DNA of 64,000 bases from Bacillus sp. NTK071 (lineage in GTDB: Bacteria; Bacillota; Bacilli; Bacillales; Guptibacillaceae), in assembly GCF_017303315.1 (NCBI RefSeq), contig NZ_JAFKOI010000016.1, positions 17,045-81,044 of the forward strand, written 5' to 3'. Shown here piece after piece: positions 17,652 through 26,417 of this stretch (within the stretch, counting starts at the first letter, position 1; each line of letters begins with the position of its first letter). Under the pieces are notes generated by a model. That model saw nothing but the letters and a program-made list of their open reading frames with translations. It ran no database searches and was not told the origin of the DNA. Position numbers and translations under genes: made by a program.

Positions 17652-18521
17652 CTACTCACTTAAACTCTCCCACAAATACATGGAGACATAGCTTGAATAC
17701 GGTGACCATTTGTCATGATAAGCGTAAAGTTCTTCTTTGGTCGGTTTGGTAGGAAGGTTAAACCATTTTTTGATAGCATTTTGAATACCTACATCCCCTG
17801 CTGGTAGTATATCTTTTCTCCCTAATCCGAACAGAAGAACGCACTCAACCGTCCAGGGACCGACTCCTCTAATTGGAAGCAGCTTCTTATACACTTCTTC
17901 ATTTGAAAGCGCAGACAGCTCTTCCATATTCAATTCTCCATTGATGATTTTTCGAGCAATTCCAATAACGTACTCTGCTTTTCGATTACTAAATTGCAGT
18001 TCTCGTAATTCTTCCACAGTTAGTTTACTGACTACCTCAGCATCCGGATAGAACCAAACACCATGCTTCTCTCTTCCATAACTAGTCACAAATCGATACG
18101 TAAGCGTATAGGCGAATTTCATATTAAGTTGCTGATGAACGATGTTTTTCAATAACGCACTATAACAATCTGGTTCGCAAATAATTGGCATTCCAGCATA
18201 TTGTCCAACAAGCTCACCAATAGTAGTAGAATTTAACGCTGCTAAAATAGCGCGTGGCTTCATATCAAAATCATACATAGCACAAATTCGACTGACAACT
18301 TCATCTTTTTGGCTAACTTCTTCTCCTTTAATCTCAAAAGCTGGACGTTCCTTTGTACCTTGCGATTGAATTGACACAACAGCTTCGCCATGATTTAACA
18401 CCAAAGGTACTTTCAACAACCTATTTTCAATTTCTATATATTGAAGCGGGTCCATACTAACCCGTCCGAATAACCTCTCAACATCATAAGGCGCCTGAGG
18501 ATATATCATTTCAGACCACAT
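17652..18521 (-). CDS. DNA-3-methyladenine glycosylase II, AlkA type (YfjP-like)
   Basis: Base-excision repair glycosylase for alkylated purines. The helix-hairpin-helix motif is LLPIRGVGPWTVECVLLFG near residue 215 and the catalytic Asp lies in LPAGDVGIQ. IVHQQLNMKFA is the usual first HhH-GPD helix. It lacks Fe-S cysteines, as AlkA does. The start ATG (18519-18521) follows GGGGGCGGTAGA; an upstream ATG 6 codons earlier is less well placed. It follows a repeat array and precedes rlmCD by 16 bp. Confidence 0.88.
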   Translation of the reverse strand: MWSEMIYPQAPYDVERLFGRVSMDPLQYIEIENRLLKVPLVLNHGEAVVSIQSQGTKERPAFEIKGEEVSQKDEVVSRICAMYDFDMKPRAILAALNSTTIGELVGQYAGMPIICEPDCYSALLKNIVHQQLNMKFAYTLTYRFVTSYGREKHGVWFYPDAEVVSKLTVEELRELQFSNRKAEYVIGIARKIINGELNMEELSALSNEEVYKKLLPIRGVGPWTVECVLLFGLGRKDILPAGDVGIQNAIKKWFNLPTKPTKEELYAYHDKWSPYSSYVSMYLWESLSE

Positions 18522-18570
18522 TCTACCGCCCCCAACCATGTTATGTAGTCCTTATTATCGCAAACAATCA

Positions 18571-18690
18571 CGAAAAGCGGAAGTGGCCGCTTAGACTCGA
18601 CAAGCGCTGGAACCTCCCAAAAAGAACACGCTCTTTGTGTTCATTTTGGGAGGTGAAGCGATCGAGAGTCTGGCCACTGCAGCTAGATCT
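18571..18690. repeat. 120-bp hairpin repeat, unit 1
   Basis: From CGAAAAGCGG to AGCTAGATCT. It folds into one long hairpin: GTGGCC 18583 with GGCCAC 18672; AGACTC 18593 with GAGTCT 18666; CCTCCCAAAA 18613 with TTTTGGGAGG 18644; GAACAC 18624 with GTGTTC 18637. Similar long hairpins occur in many Bacillaceae intergenic regions as I remember them. Confidence 0.8.
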
Positions 18691-18810
18691 CGAAAAGCGG
18701 AAGCCTCCGTTCAGACCCGGCAGACACTGGAGCGATCCAACTTGAACACGTCCTTTGTGTTCAAATTGGATGGTGAAGTGGCCTAGGGTCTGGAGGCTGC
18801 AGCTAGATCT
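18691..18810. repeat. 120-bp hairpin repeat, unit 2
   Basis: Exactly in register with unit 1 and the same length. Stem bases differ but pairing is kept: GCCTCC/GGAGGC at 18703/18792 and AGACCC/GGGTCT at 18713/18786; the inner stem is ATCCAA/TTGGAT. These paired changes indicate selection on the fold. Confidence 0.8.
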
Positions 18811-18855
18811 CGAAAAGCGGAAGTGGCCGCTTAGACCTTGCAGTTGCTAGAGCCA
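18811..18855. repeat. Truncated third unit of the 120-bp hairpin repeat
   Basis: Repeats the first 27 bases of unit 1 (CGAAAAGCGGAAGTGGCCGC and onward) and then decays, so the array ends with a partial unit. Confidence 0.75.
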
Positions 18856-18878
18856 TACCAAATAACTCAATCACATAA

Positions 18879-18912
18879 ACAAAAGACTGCCATTTCTGGC
18901 AGTCTTTTGTTT
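18879..18912 (-). terminator. Terminator after pdaA
   Basis: Stem ACAAAAGACTGCC/GGCAGTCTTTTGT with a 6-nt loop at the pdaA stop. Confidence 0.8.
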
Positions 18913-19699
18913 ATGGAGCTAGTGGTTCTGGAAGAGTTCGTTTGAGGACAAGATCATCAAGACTTTTGAATTTATATCCTTCCTTCTTTAAGTCCTGTAT
19001 GACTCGTTCAAGTGCTTCAGCATTATCCTTAGATACCGTATGAAGAAGCATAATGGCACCTGGATGAACCTGTTTCATAATTGAATCATATGCATATTGA
19101 CTACCCTTTTGATTGTTCGTCTCCCAATCCTTATAAGCAAGTGACCAGAAAATATTTCGATAGCCTTCCTCATGGGAGATAGCAAGAGATCTTTCGCTAA
19201 ATACGCCTCTCGGTGGCCTTAAATATTGCATCGTTTTATCTCCAGTTAAACGGGTATACTCCTCTTTCACTTTACTTAATTCTTCTCTTATCCTGACATC
19301 AGAAATAGCGGTCATATCTGGATGATTCCAGGAATGATTACCTACAATATGACCTTCCTTTACCATTCTTTTTACAAGGTCAGATTGATCTTTTAAATAA
19401 TGACCCGTAACAAAAAACGCTGCCGGTACCTGCTCTTTTTTAAGAACATCTAAAATCCCACTTGTATATCCGTTCTCATAGCCATTATCAAATGTCACGT
19501 ACAGTTCCTTTTGATCTGTATTGCCAATAAAATAACTGTTATAAGGTTTAAGCAATTCCTCAAATTCTGGTTCTGTAGTGGCTGGGGCATGATTTTTACT
19601 TCGTTTAAAGTACCAATCATGCGATTCATTGCTCACAGCACTCGCTGTAATTGGAGTGAGTCCCACTATTAGTGCTACAACAACTGCAATAAATTTCAT
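18911..19699 (-). CDS. pdaA: Delta-lactam-biosynthetic de-N-acetylase PdaA
   Basis: Polysaccharide deacetylase that, with CwlD, makes muramic delta-lactam in the spore cortex, which is required for germination. 262 residues with a signal peptide (KFIAVVVALIVGLTPITASA). Catalytic motifs: TFDNGYENGY (PdaA-type motif 1, Asp base), HSWNHPDM (metal His-X3-His) and RPPRG. AAAGGAGGCTCAAAA fixes the ATG at 19697-19699 rather than the TTG/ATG 8 codons upstream. Expression late in sporulation is expected. Confidence 0.92.
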   Translation of the reverse strand: MKFIAVVVALIVGLTPITASAVSNESHDWYFKRSKNHAPATTEPEFEELLKPYNSYFIGNTDQKELYVTFDNGYENGYTSGILDVLKKEQVPAAFFVTGHYLKDQSDLVKRMVKEGHIVGNHSWNHPDMTAISDVRIREELSKVKEEYTRLTGDKTMQYLRPPRGVFSERSLAISHEEGYRNIFWSLAYKDWETNNQKGSQYAYDSIMKQVHPGAIMLLHTVSKDNAEALERVIQDLKKEGYKFKSLDDLVLKRTLPEPLAP

Positions 19700-19728
19700 T
19701 TTTGAGCCTCCTTTATCTAGCATTGTTT

Positions 19729-19759
19729 AGTGTTTGAATACGTGCTTAGGTTCTATTCC
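19729..19759 (-). promoter_or_regulatory. Weak sigma-G-like promoter of pdaA
   Basis: Minus strand GGAATA (19754-19759) and AACACTA (19729-19735) resemble forespore elements, spacing 18-19 nt. pdaA is sigma-G dependent in B. subtilis; the match here is weak. Confidence 0.25.
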
Positions 19760-19811
19760 TTATCAATCAAAATTGACTTTGTAATAAATACCTTATTGAT
19801 TTAACCCAGTT

Positions 19812-19839
19812 ATAAAAAAACCAGCATCTCTGCTGGTTA
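19812..19839 (-). terminator. Terminator after yfkD
   Basis: Minus strand AACCAGCA-GAGA-TGCTGGTTTTTTT, overlapping the yfkD stop. Confidence 0.85.
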
Positions 19840-20631
19840 ATGGCGCGTATTAAACTCAAAGCTTAAGTAATCTTGTACAGGTATCCAGGCACCAATGCCC
19901 TGCTGAGTTACATTACGCACTTCAATTTTCTTCTTACTACCTTTTAAGACGAGGTATACCTCTCCATATGTTACCTTACCTTTTTCATTTACAGCAGGTA
20001 CATAGCTTGTTAACATACCATAATTTTTAGCACCAACATTATAAACATTACCTTTTTTAGTATCTTTACCAATCATTGTTTGGAAAGAAAGCGAAAGTTT
20101 TGTTTTCTCAGATGCTTTCATCATCATCATTTTCTTAACATCTTCACTATCAGGAATTGATGCAGTCAATCCGCCAGTTACTTTCTTTTCTGCTTCCTGA
20201 CGATACGTCATCTGAACAGGAGCAGTTCCTCCTCTATTGTCCACTTTATTTACGTTTGCTTGCTTATACTGCCAATTAACATTTGTTTCTTGAGATTCAT
20301 AATTCAAAGCCCATTTACCTAAATAAATACTAGCACGGTAGCCAATTGCAACTTTAGACGGGGATATGGAAGAGTCATTTAGGATCTGGATTAGCTCAGG
20401 GTTATCAATTTTGATTTCTGCAGATCCTGTTAGTTCTCTTGTTAACTCACTTGGTTGTAATGTAGGCAGATCCTGCGCTGGGTTCGGATATGTGTTCTCT
20501 TTAGAAATATTTACAGTTGAATCTGGAACTTGTAGAGACTGTTCTTTACCTGCCTTCTTTCCTCCTTCCGCCATCGTTTGGACTGGCAAGATGAGGGTGA
20601 GAAGGATAATCATAAGAGCAATTTTCTTCAT
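19837..20631 (-). CDS. yfkD: YfkD-like secreted protein
   Basis: 264 residues with a signal peptide (MKKIALMIILLTLILPVQTM, cleavage near Ala-Glu). Conserved YfkD stretches are NISKENTYPNPAQDLPTLQP, KKMMMMKASEKT, VNEKGKVTYGEVYL and GIGAWIPVQDYLSF. No known fold or catalytic motif was recognised; it is expected at the membrane outer face. The start is set by AAAGGAGAATTCAA; an upstream in-frame start 12 codons earlier is rejected. Its neighbour pdaA is a sporulation gene, but no sporulation role can be read from the protein. Confidence 0.85.
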   Translation of the reverse strand: MKKIALMIILLTLILPVQTMAEGGKKAGKEQSLQVPDSTVNISKENTYPNPAQDLPTLQPSELTRELTGSAEIKIDNPELIQILNDSSISPSKVAIGYRASIYLGKWALNYESQETNVNWQYKQANVNKVDNRGGTAPVQMTYRQEAEKKVTGGLTASIPDSEDVKKMMMMKASEKTKLSLSFQTMIGKDTKKGNVYNVGAKNYGMLTSYVPAVNEKGKVTYGEVYLVLKGSKKKIEVRNVTQQGIGAWIPVQDYLSFEFNTRH

Positions 20632-20774
20632 TTGAATTCTCCTTTCAATGCATCTGTTCAACAGCATACATCTGACTCTTACCAGTATTTTTTTCTAGAA
20701 GGCTTTCTTTTATCCAAGAAATTATTAAACGAAAATTGAATATCAGAGAAAAGTGCTCATTATACTTTTCCACA

Positions 20775-20809
20775 AAAAAAAAAATGAACGCCTATGCGTT
20801 CATTTTTTC
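20775..20809 (-). terminator. Terminator of the YczE-like gene
   Basis: Stem AAAAAATGAACGC/GCGTTCATTTTTT with a CTAT loop, covering the stop codon. Confidence 0.75.
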
Positions 20810-21379
20810 AAAAGTGGGATAGAAAAATTGCACCAGTGGTCCAATTCCAAACGTAATAATAATGGTTCCTATGCCAATAGGACCACTAAATAGCACTGCT
20901 GCCAGAAGTGCGAGCAACTCACCGACCGTCTTTGAGGTACGAATGCTCAATCCAGTTTTACTATGAATGGCAAGCATTAAACCATCAATTGGTATAACTG
21001 CGAATTTAGCTTGAAGATAGATTGCAATTCCCAATGCAATTAAAATCATGCCAGCTGCAAAAACAGCATATGCCAAAAATACATCTTGGATCTGCCAATT
21101 TTCAAAAACAGTTATGAGCCAGAAATCAACGAACACTCCTGTTACGACAATCGTAATAAGTGCTAAGAAGTCTGGCCAGGCCTTCATAAGGAAAGCATTG
21201 ACGATAATCAATATGATACCAACAATAATGACCCAGCTTCCTACTGTGAAGCCGATTGTATGCGATAAACCAACATTAAGAGCATCCCATGCTCCAGCTC
21301 CAATGTCCGATTTAATCGTTAATGTTACGCCTGCAGTTAATATAAAAAGCCCTATAACATAGAATAAAAATCGTTTCAT
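20792..21379 (-). CDS. YczE/YyaS/YitT-family membrane protein
   Basis: 195 residues, five to six membrane segments. Family stretches: TIKSDIGAGAWDALNVGLS near residue 21 and FAVIPIDGLMLAIHSKTGLS near 125. YczE is needed for surfactin synthesis in B. subtilis by an unknown route; the transported substrate of the family is not known. It stands alone between a terminator and the MATE gene. Confidence 0.8.
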   Translation of the reverse strand: MKRFLFYVIGLFILTAGVTLTIKSDIGAGAWDALNVGLSHTIGFTVGSWVIIVGIILIIVNAFLMKAWPDFLALITIVVTGVFVDFWLITVFENWQIQDVFLAYAVFAAGMILIALGIAIYLQAKFAVIPIDGLMLAIHSKTGLSIRTSKTVGELLALLAAVLFSGPIGIGTIIITFGIGPLVQFFYPTFEKMNA

Positions 21380-21469
21380 ATTAATTGACGCATCCCCTCT
21401 ATAGCTAACTAATGTCCATTACTCATTGTAACTTAGAGGCGCGTTAATAGACGAGGCTTTTCTATTTCT

Positions 21470-22852
21470 TCATGCTTTTTTACCTTCTGGAACCACTTCC
21501 TCAACCTCTTCCTCATTACCATTAAAGATTTCTATATCTCGCCATTTCCCGTAACGATAATATGCAATGGCAAAAATACTTGAGATGATAAAACTAACAC
21601 CAATACCGTAAGCAATCCCTTCAGCTCCAAGCCACTCTGAGAAGAGATATGTGAGAGGAACACGAAGAACCCAGAAAGAGATAACATTTAGAATTAGCAC
21701 CTGAACCATTGCACCTGCTGCTTTCACTACCCCGTTCAAAACAAAGTTAATACCAAGAAACGGATAGAAAAAAGCTACGGTTTTTAAGTACGTTTCTCCA
21801 AATGCAATTGTTTTGGGATCATCTATAAATAAACGAATCATTGATTCAGCACTTAGAAAGATAATAGCACTGATTGCAAAAGATACTGTCAAAATGAGAA
21901 TAATGCCGTTTTTGGATATCTCCGACACCCTCCCCCATTTTCCTGATCCAATATTTTGCCCTGCCATACTGTTAACAGCAGCTCCTAACGTGAACGCAGG
22001 TAACATGATAATACGATCAAGTCGTTGAGCAACTCCAAAACCTGCGACAACTTGAGTCCCAAATCCTGCGACGATAGCCATAATTGCTGTAACACCTGCA
22101 GATACGGTCATCATCTGTAAACCAGCTGGGATACCAAGCTTAGATATTCGCTTGAGCTCTTTCATATCTGGGGAATGAGGAACCGTAAAGGGAACTTTCG
22201 ACTTCCATACAGAATAAATAACACCATACAGAAAGGCTGCTCCCTGAGAAAGAATCGTTGCATATGCCGCACCCTCAATTCCCCAATCGAAATAACTAAT
22301 AAAAAGCGGATCAATTGCTGCATTTAACAAAACCGCAAAAAGAACAAAGCGAATTGGCGTTTTACTATCCCCGAGTGCGCGTAGCACTGTACCAATGAAA
22401 TTGTACCCAAATAAGAAAAGTATTCCTAAGAAATTAATTCGAAGGTAAACTTTCGTACTGTTAAAAATTTCTGCGGGAGTTCCAAGAAATCTAAGTATAG
22501 GCTCTGTGAAAATATAGCCAATAATTCCAAATGAGATTGATAAAACGGTCAATGCTACAACAAAAGCATTTAACGACTCAATTAATCCTCGATCATCTCC
22601 AGCTCCTTTTCTTTGAGACAGAACCGTAAGTGTTGCACTGTTTACGCCAATAATGAAGGAAAGAACTGTGAAAATAACTGGTGCAGCTATCGAGATAGCG
22701 CCAAGTGCATTAGCGCCAAGTAAATTCCCAACCCAGATACTATCTATAAATTGATAAGATGTTTGAAGTAAGTTCGTTAAAAAAATAGGTAATGAAAAAT
22801 AAATCATTTGTTTTGCGATGTTTCCTTGAGTAAAATCATAACTTTTGTCCAT
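21470..22852 (-). CDS. MATE-family multidrug/Na+ efflux transporter
   Basis: 460 residues with twelve membrane segments in two halves, as in MATE pumps driven by Na+ or H+. N-terminal FTQGNIAKQMIYFSLPIFLTN and the QTSYQFIDSIWVGNLLG stretch are characteristic. AAGAAGGTAATAAG supports the ATG at 22850-22852; the longer form has 11 extra residues. The C-terminus is acidic (EEEVEEVVPEG). The substrate is unknown. Confidence 0.88.
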   Translation of the reverse strand: MDKSYDFTQGNIAKQMIYFSLPIFLTNLLQTSYQFIDSIWVGNLLGANALGAISIAAPVIFTVLSFIIGVNSATLTVLSQRKGAGDDRGLIESLNAFVVALTVLSISFGIIGYIFTEPILRFLGTPAEIFNSTKVYLRINFLGILFLFGYNFIGTVLRALGDSKTPIRFVLFAVLLNAAIDPLFISYFDWGIEGAAYATILSQGAAFLYGVIYSVWKSKVPFTVPHSPDMKELKRISKLGIPAGLQMMTVSAGVTAIMAIVAGFGTQVVAGFGVAQRLDRIIMLPAFTLGAAVNSMAGQNIGSGKWGRVSEISKNGIILILTVSFAISAIIFLSAESMIRLFIDDPKTIAFGETYLKTVAFFYPFLGINFVLNGVVKAAGAMVQVLILNVISFWVLRVPLTYLFSEWLGAEGIAYGIGVSFIISSIFAIAYYRYGKWRDIEIFNGNEEEVEEVVPEGKKA

Positions 22853-23031
22853 CTTATTACCTTCTTTAGTCTGAATTAGAGTCACTATTATGTATACCCA
22901 TAGGCATGAATCAAAAAACAGAAGAGTGTGCTTTAATCACTCATAGTAAATAATGGCATATTATCTGGTTTTAGAATTCGAGAATAAAGGAAGATTAAGA
23001 CTAGAGTTAAATTCGAAAGGAGAATAGTTCA

Positions 23032-23460
23032 ATGGCAATGTCCCAAACTGAAATCAAAAATAAAGTTTTAAATATCTTCGATTCACACTATGTAGGTACG
23101 TTAAGTACGATTAAAGACAACAAACCGCACTCTAGATTTATGACGTTCTTTCACAATGAACTGACGTTAATGACGCCTACAAGCAGAAAAACACATAAAG
23201 TAGAGGATATCGAGCAAAATCACAATGTTCATGTTCTTCTTGGATATGATGGTGAAGGATGGCATGATCGCTACGTTGAAGTACAAGGTCATGTTACGAT
23301 CGATGATTCAAAAGAAACGAAGGAAAAATTATGGGGAGATCAGATGAAGCAATGGTTCGATTCCCCAGATGATCCGAATTACATTGTACTCAAAATTACT
23401 CCTGATACGATTCGCCTGATGAATGAAGGAGAGAATACACCAGAAACGCTTGAGTTGTAG
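23032..23460 (+). CDS. Pyridoxamine 5'-phosphate oxidase-related general stress protein (YdaG-like)
   Basis: Flavin-binding split-barrel protein of 142 residues. N-terminal HYVGTLSTIKDNKPHSRFMT and LTLMTPTSRKTHKVEDIEQN match the general stress protein 26 group. YdaG is sigma-B dependent in B. subtilis; I found no convincing sigma-B promoter here. AAAGGAGAATAGTTCA precedes the ATG. The oxidised substrate is unknown; YdaG-type proteins have lost the pyridoxamine phosphate role. Confidence 0.85.
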   Translation: MAMSQTEIKNKVLNIFDSHYVGTLSTIKDNKPHSRFMTFFHNELTLMTPTSRKTHKVEDIEQNHNVHVLLGYDGEGWHDRYVEVQGHVTIDDSKETKEKLWGDQMKQWFDSPDDPNYIVLKITPDTIRLMNEGENTPETLEL

Positions 23461-23478
23461 AACTGCAAACAATAACTG

Positions 23479-23521
23479 AAATGGAACAGGGACACCGCGT
23501 TGGGTGTCCCTGTTCCATTTC
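23479..23521. terminator. Strong bidirectional terminator
   Basis: An 18-bp perfect stem (AAATGGAACAGGGACACC with its complement) and GCGTT loop between convergent genes. Confidence 0.9.
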
Positions 23522-23522
23522 T

Positions 23523-23912
23523 CTACTTAGCTAGAATATCAAATGTTTCTTTAAGTTCAATACTTCCTATAACAGATTGAGCCATTGAACAATGTTTCTT
23601 CGTTAGTTCAAGTGCTCTTTCAACCTTTTGTTCATCGAGGTCACCTATTAACGTAAAATGAAGATGGATTTTTTCTACACGATTTGCCGCTTCCTCATTT
23701 CGTGTGACATCCGCTTTGATTTTGATATCTTCATAACTCATTCGCTTTTTATCAAGAATTTGGCGAAGTACCCCTCCACTGCAGACAGCTACAGATGAGA
23801 CAAGAAGCTGGTAGGGACGGTAGCCATACTGGTCATCTCCAGAAATATGCAAAGTTCCATATCCAAAATCAGCTGTAAACCCTGTTTCTTCTTTCTTCAT
23901 GTTAAATTCCAA
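23523..23912 (-). CDS. OsmC/Ohr-family thiol peroxidase-like protein
   Basis: 129 residues with the two OsmC redox cysteines, in SSVAVCSGGVLRQIL and KKHCSMAQS. OsmC proteins reduce organic hydroperoxides. The TTG at 23910-23912 follows AAAGGAGTGAACGTA and gives family length; longer in-frame starts reach into the promoter of the divergent MFS gene. It is closest to the YhfA-like OsmC subgroup from memory. Confidence 0.85.
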   Translation of the reverse strand: MEFNMKKEETGFTADFGYGTLHISGDDQYGYRPYQLLVSSVAVCSGGVLRQILDKKRMSYEDIKIKADVTRNEEAANRVEKIHLHFTLIGDLDEQKVERALELTKKHCSMAQSVIGSIELKETFDILAK

Positions 23913-24043
23913 TACGTTCACTCCTTTTAATTGCGCTGTATCTATTTTAGAACATGATTTCAAAAATTGCGAACGGTGGCTCTTTTTGTGCCCTTCCATT
24001 ATAATTGGCACTGATTGCAACTTCTTTTTTTGGATGTGAACAA

Positions 24044-25216
24044 ATGTCTGAATCAAATCGTTATCGTTTCTTTATTCTAATTTCAATTGTTTTCATATCA
24101 GGATATTCTCAAGGCATGCTTCTACCTCTCCTCTCTATTCTACTGGAAGAGTCAGGTGTTTCCTCAAGCATGAATGGATTAAATGCCTCCGCCTTATATA
24201 TTGGAATTCTATTTGCTTCTCCGTTTATCGAAAAGCCAGTCCGCAAATTTGGATACAAACCTGCGATTAGCGTGGGACTTCTTCTTGTCGCTATATCTGT
24301 TATCCTGATTCCAATCTGGCAAGCATTCTGGTTCTGGTTTATTCTTCGTATCATTGTCGGAATTGGAGATAACTTGCTTCACTTTGCAACACAACTCTGG
24401 ATTACAACTACCACTTCTAAAGAGAAACGTGGGCGAAACATCGCGATTTACGGATCGGCATTTGGTCTAGGCTTTGCTGCAGGTCCACTTTCAACGATTC
24501 TTGTTCAATTTTCGCTATACCTACCTTTTGTCATTGCATCAGGTATTTCCTTAGTCACCTGGTTCTTGCTTACAAGGATTACGAATGAATTTCCTGATCC
24601 ACTGACGTCAGGTTCTGATCGCGTGTTCTCAAAATACTTGCATGTATTAAAAATCGGCTGGGTAGCTCTACTGCCTTCTTTTGGATATGGATTTCTAGAA
24701 GCTTCCCTGCATGGTAATTTCCCAGTATATGCTCTGAGAGCTGGGCTTGATGTTAAAGCTGTCTCCATCCTTCTGCCTGCATTTGTTGTAGGAAGTCTCG
24801 TTTTCCAAATGCCTCTCGGAATATGGAGCGATAAATTTGGCCGTAAAAATGTATTGCTTCTAAGTATGCTGATTGGATGGATTTGTTTTTCAGGCGCCAT
24901 TTTCACGACGTCCGTCACATCTCTATTTATGTTATTCTTCCTTGCTGGCATGATGGTCGGTTCATTATTTTCTTTAAGCATTACCTATTTAGCCGATCTT
25001 CTTCCTAATAGTCTGCTACCTACCGGTAACATTCTCGCTGGCATTTTCTTTGGAATTGGTAGTATACTCGGACCGTATCTAGGTGGTTTGTTTATTGATT
25101 GGTTTGGACAGGGTAGTATTTTCTATGCGATTAGCGGTATGTTACTCTTCTTATTTATAGCAACTGCTACTCACCGTAGTCCTGAACAATCAGCAAACTA
25201 TTCTACTTCATCATGA
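24044..25216 (+). CDS. yfkF: MFS transporter (YfkF-like)
   Basis: Major facilitator of 390 residues with twelve membrane segments. The motif-A loop appears as IWSDKFGRKNVLLLS between segments 8 and 9, and a partial one (IEKPVRKFGYKP) between 2 and 3. The ATG at 24044 is chosen for its MSESNRYRF start; its ribosome binding site (GGATGTG) is weak. Divergent from osmC. The name is given from the yfk neighbourhood; the substrate is unknown. Confidence 0.75.
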   Translation: MSESNRYRFFILISIVFISGYSQGMLLPLLSILLEESGVSSSMNGLNASALYIGILFASPFIEKPVRKFGYKPAISVGLLLVAISVILIPIWQAFWFWFILRIIVGIGDNLLHFATQLWITTTTSKEKRGRNIAIYGSAFGLGFAAGPLSTILVQFSLYLPFVIASGISLVTWFLLTRITNEFPDPLTSGSDRVFSKYLHVLKIGWVALLPSFGYGFLEASLHGNFPVYALRAGLDVKAVSILLPAFVVGSLVFQMPLGIWSDKFGRKNVLLLSMLIGWICFSGAIFTTSVTSLFMLFFLAGMMVGSLFSLSITYLADLLPNSLLPTGNILAGIFFGIGSILGPYLGGLFIDWFGQGSIFYAISGMLLFLFIATATHRSPEQSANYSTSS

Positions 25217-25269
25217 GTAAGAAACATTTTATTAGCCATTTTAATACTATAATTAAAAAACCCTTTTCA

Positions 25270-25297
25270 TTGACTTATGAATTGAATATACTATAAT
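25270..25297 (+). promoter_or_regulatory. Sigma-A promoter of the thioredoxin-like gene
   Basis: TTGACT (25270-25275), 16-nt spacer, TATAAT (25292-25297), 60 nt before the start codon. Confidence 0.6.
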
Positions 25298-25313
25298 AAT
25301 AATTGTGATTAAT

Positions 25314-25328
25314 TGATAATGATTATAA
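25314..25328. promoter_or_regulatory. Fur/PerR-family box
   Basis: TGATAATGATTATAA matches the Fur 15-mer (TGATAATNATTATCA) and the PerR 15-mer (TTATAATNATTATAA) at 14 of 15 positions each. It lies just downstream of the expected transcription start and would block elongation. Iron or peroxide control of the thioredoxin-like gene follows. Confidence 0.65.
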
Positions 25329-25357
25329 TTAGCCTATAAAAAAGGAGTCGATACAGG

Positions 25358-25816
25358 ATGAAATTACGAGAAGAAATGCCTGAATTCGAAGGTGCAAAAG
25401 CATGGTTTAATGGAGAAGTTTCAAAAAGCGATTTAGTTGGAAATAAGCCTCTTACACTCGTTCACTTTTGGTCCATCAGCTGTGGTCTGTGTAAAGAGGC
25501 AATGCCAATGATCAATGAATTCCGTGACGAGTATAGTGAGGACATGAACGTAATAGCTGTTCATATGCCACGCTCTGAAAAAGATCTTGATTTAGATGAA
25601 ATTAAAGAGGTAGCTGACCAGCACGATATCAGCCAACCGATCTTTGTGGACAGTGACCACAAACTTACTGACGCATTCGACAATCAATATGTACCAGCAT
25701 ACTATGTATTTGATTCTGAAGGTAAACTTCGTCACTTCCAAGCAGGTGGAGAGGGACGCAAGATGCTTACTAAACGCATCACGAAGCTTCTCGATAAAGC
25801 GAAAAAGGAAGATTAA
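25358..25816 (+). CDS. TlpA-like thioredoxin-fold protein
   Basis: 152-residue redoxin without signal peptide, hence cytoplasmic. The active site is SCGLCK in HFWSISCGLCKEAMPMINEF near residue 45; the conserved cis-Pro is in YVPAYYVFD. AAAAGGAGTCGATACAGG precedes the ATG. The upstream Fur/PerR-type box suggests induction under iron limitation or peroxide. Dithiol reductase activity is inferred from the CxxC; the partner is unknown. Confidence 0.85.
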   Translation: MKLREEMPEFEGAKAWFNGEVSKSDLVGNKPLTLVHFWSISCGLCKEAMPMINEFRDEYSEDMNVIAVHMPRSEKDLDLDEIKEVADQHDISQPIFVDSDHKLTDAFDNQYVPAYYVFDSEGKLRHFQAGGEGRKMLTKRITKLLDKAKKED

Positions 25817-25822
25817 AAAAGG

Positions 25823-25863
25823 ACAAATAAAGAGGCAGCTTGATGCTGCTTCTTTATTTTGTC
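25823..25863. terminator. Bidirectional terminator
   Basis: Long stem (ACAAATAAAGA.GCAGC pairing with GCTGC.TCTTTATTTTGT) between convergent genes. Confidence 0.85.
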
Positions 25864-26315
25864 TTTTTGATTTTTTTGTATAAGCTAAGAACAAGCCTGA
25901 AAGCCACATACCCCACTACGGCACCTAGAGCATTAAGCAAAATATCGTCAATATCAAAAATTCGTTGAGCAACAAAATATTGTAGTAACTCAATTAAAGT
26001 GCTTGTTGCAAAACCGATTATGGCAATAATTAAGCCGGATTTCCATTTATTGCTAACAAGCGGTATAAGAAAACCAAGAGGCATGAATAATAGAATATTA
26101 CCGATAATATTCTTTAGAATTAGCCAGTAACTACCGCTCTCCCACATCAGTTTAATACTATCAAACAATACAAGGTTAACGGATTTACCATATGGATAAT
26201 AATTATAAATAAACAAAGTAGCATAAAAAAGAGCTAGTAGGTAGATACATAAAGCCAATGCACCGCCTTTTTTTACCCACTTCTGTGTTAGAACACCTTC
26301 ATTTTGAGTCTGCAT
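25854..26315 (-). CDS. VanZ-family membrane protein
   Basis: 153 residues with four membrane segments. The VanZ signature is visible: IIGNILLFMPLGFLIPL near residue 70 and STLIELLQYFV...RIFDIDDILLNALGA near 105-130. VanZ relatives give low-level teicoplanin resistance or are of unknown role. GGGAGAGAG lies 9 nt before the ATG. Confidence 0.85.
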   Translation of the reverse strand: MQTQNEGVLTQKWVKKGGALALCIYLLALFYATLFIYNYYPYGKSVNLVLFDSIKLMWESGSYWLILKNIIGNILLFMPLGFLIPLVSNKWKSGLIIAIIGFATSTLIELLQYFVAQRIFDIDDILLNALGAVVGYVAFRLVLSLYKKIKKTK

Positions 26316-26417
26316 AGTACATGTCTCTCTCCCTGTCAGTTAGATGCCTTATGGCCAGTCTATATGCTATAGTATTCTATACAAAATATGTTCATGTAAC
26401 AAATTTGAGGTGAAAAA

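Noticed and set aside
22960..23025. Sigma-B promoter before the YdaG-like gene
   Set aside because: GTTTTA is present, but the expected GGGWAW -10 is not at the right distance.
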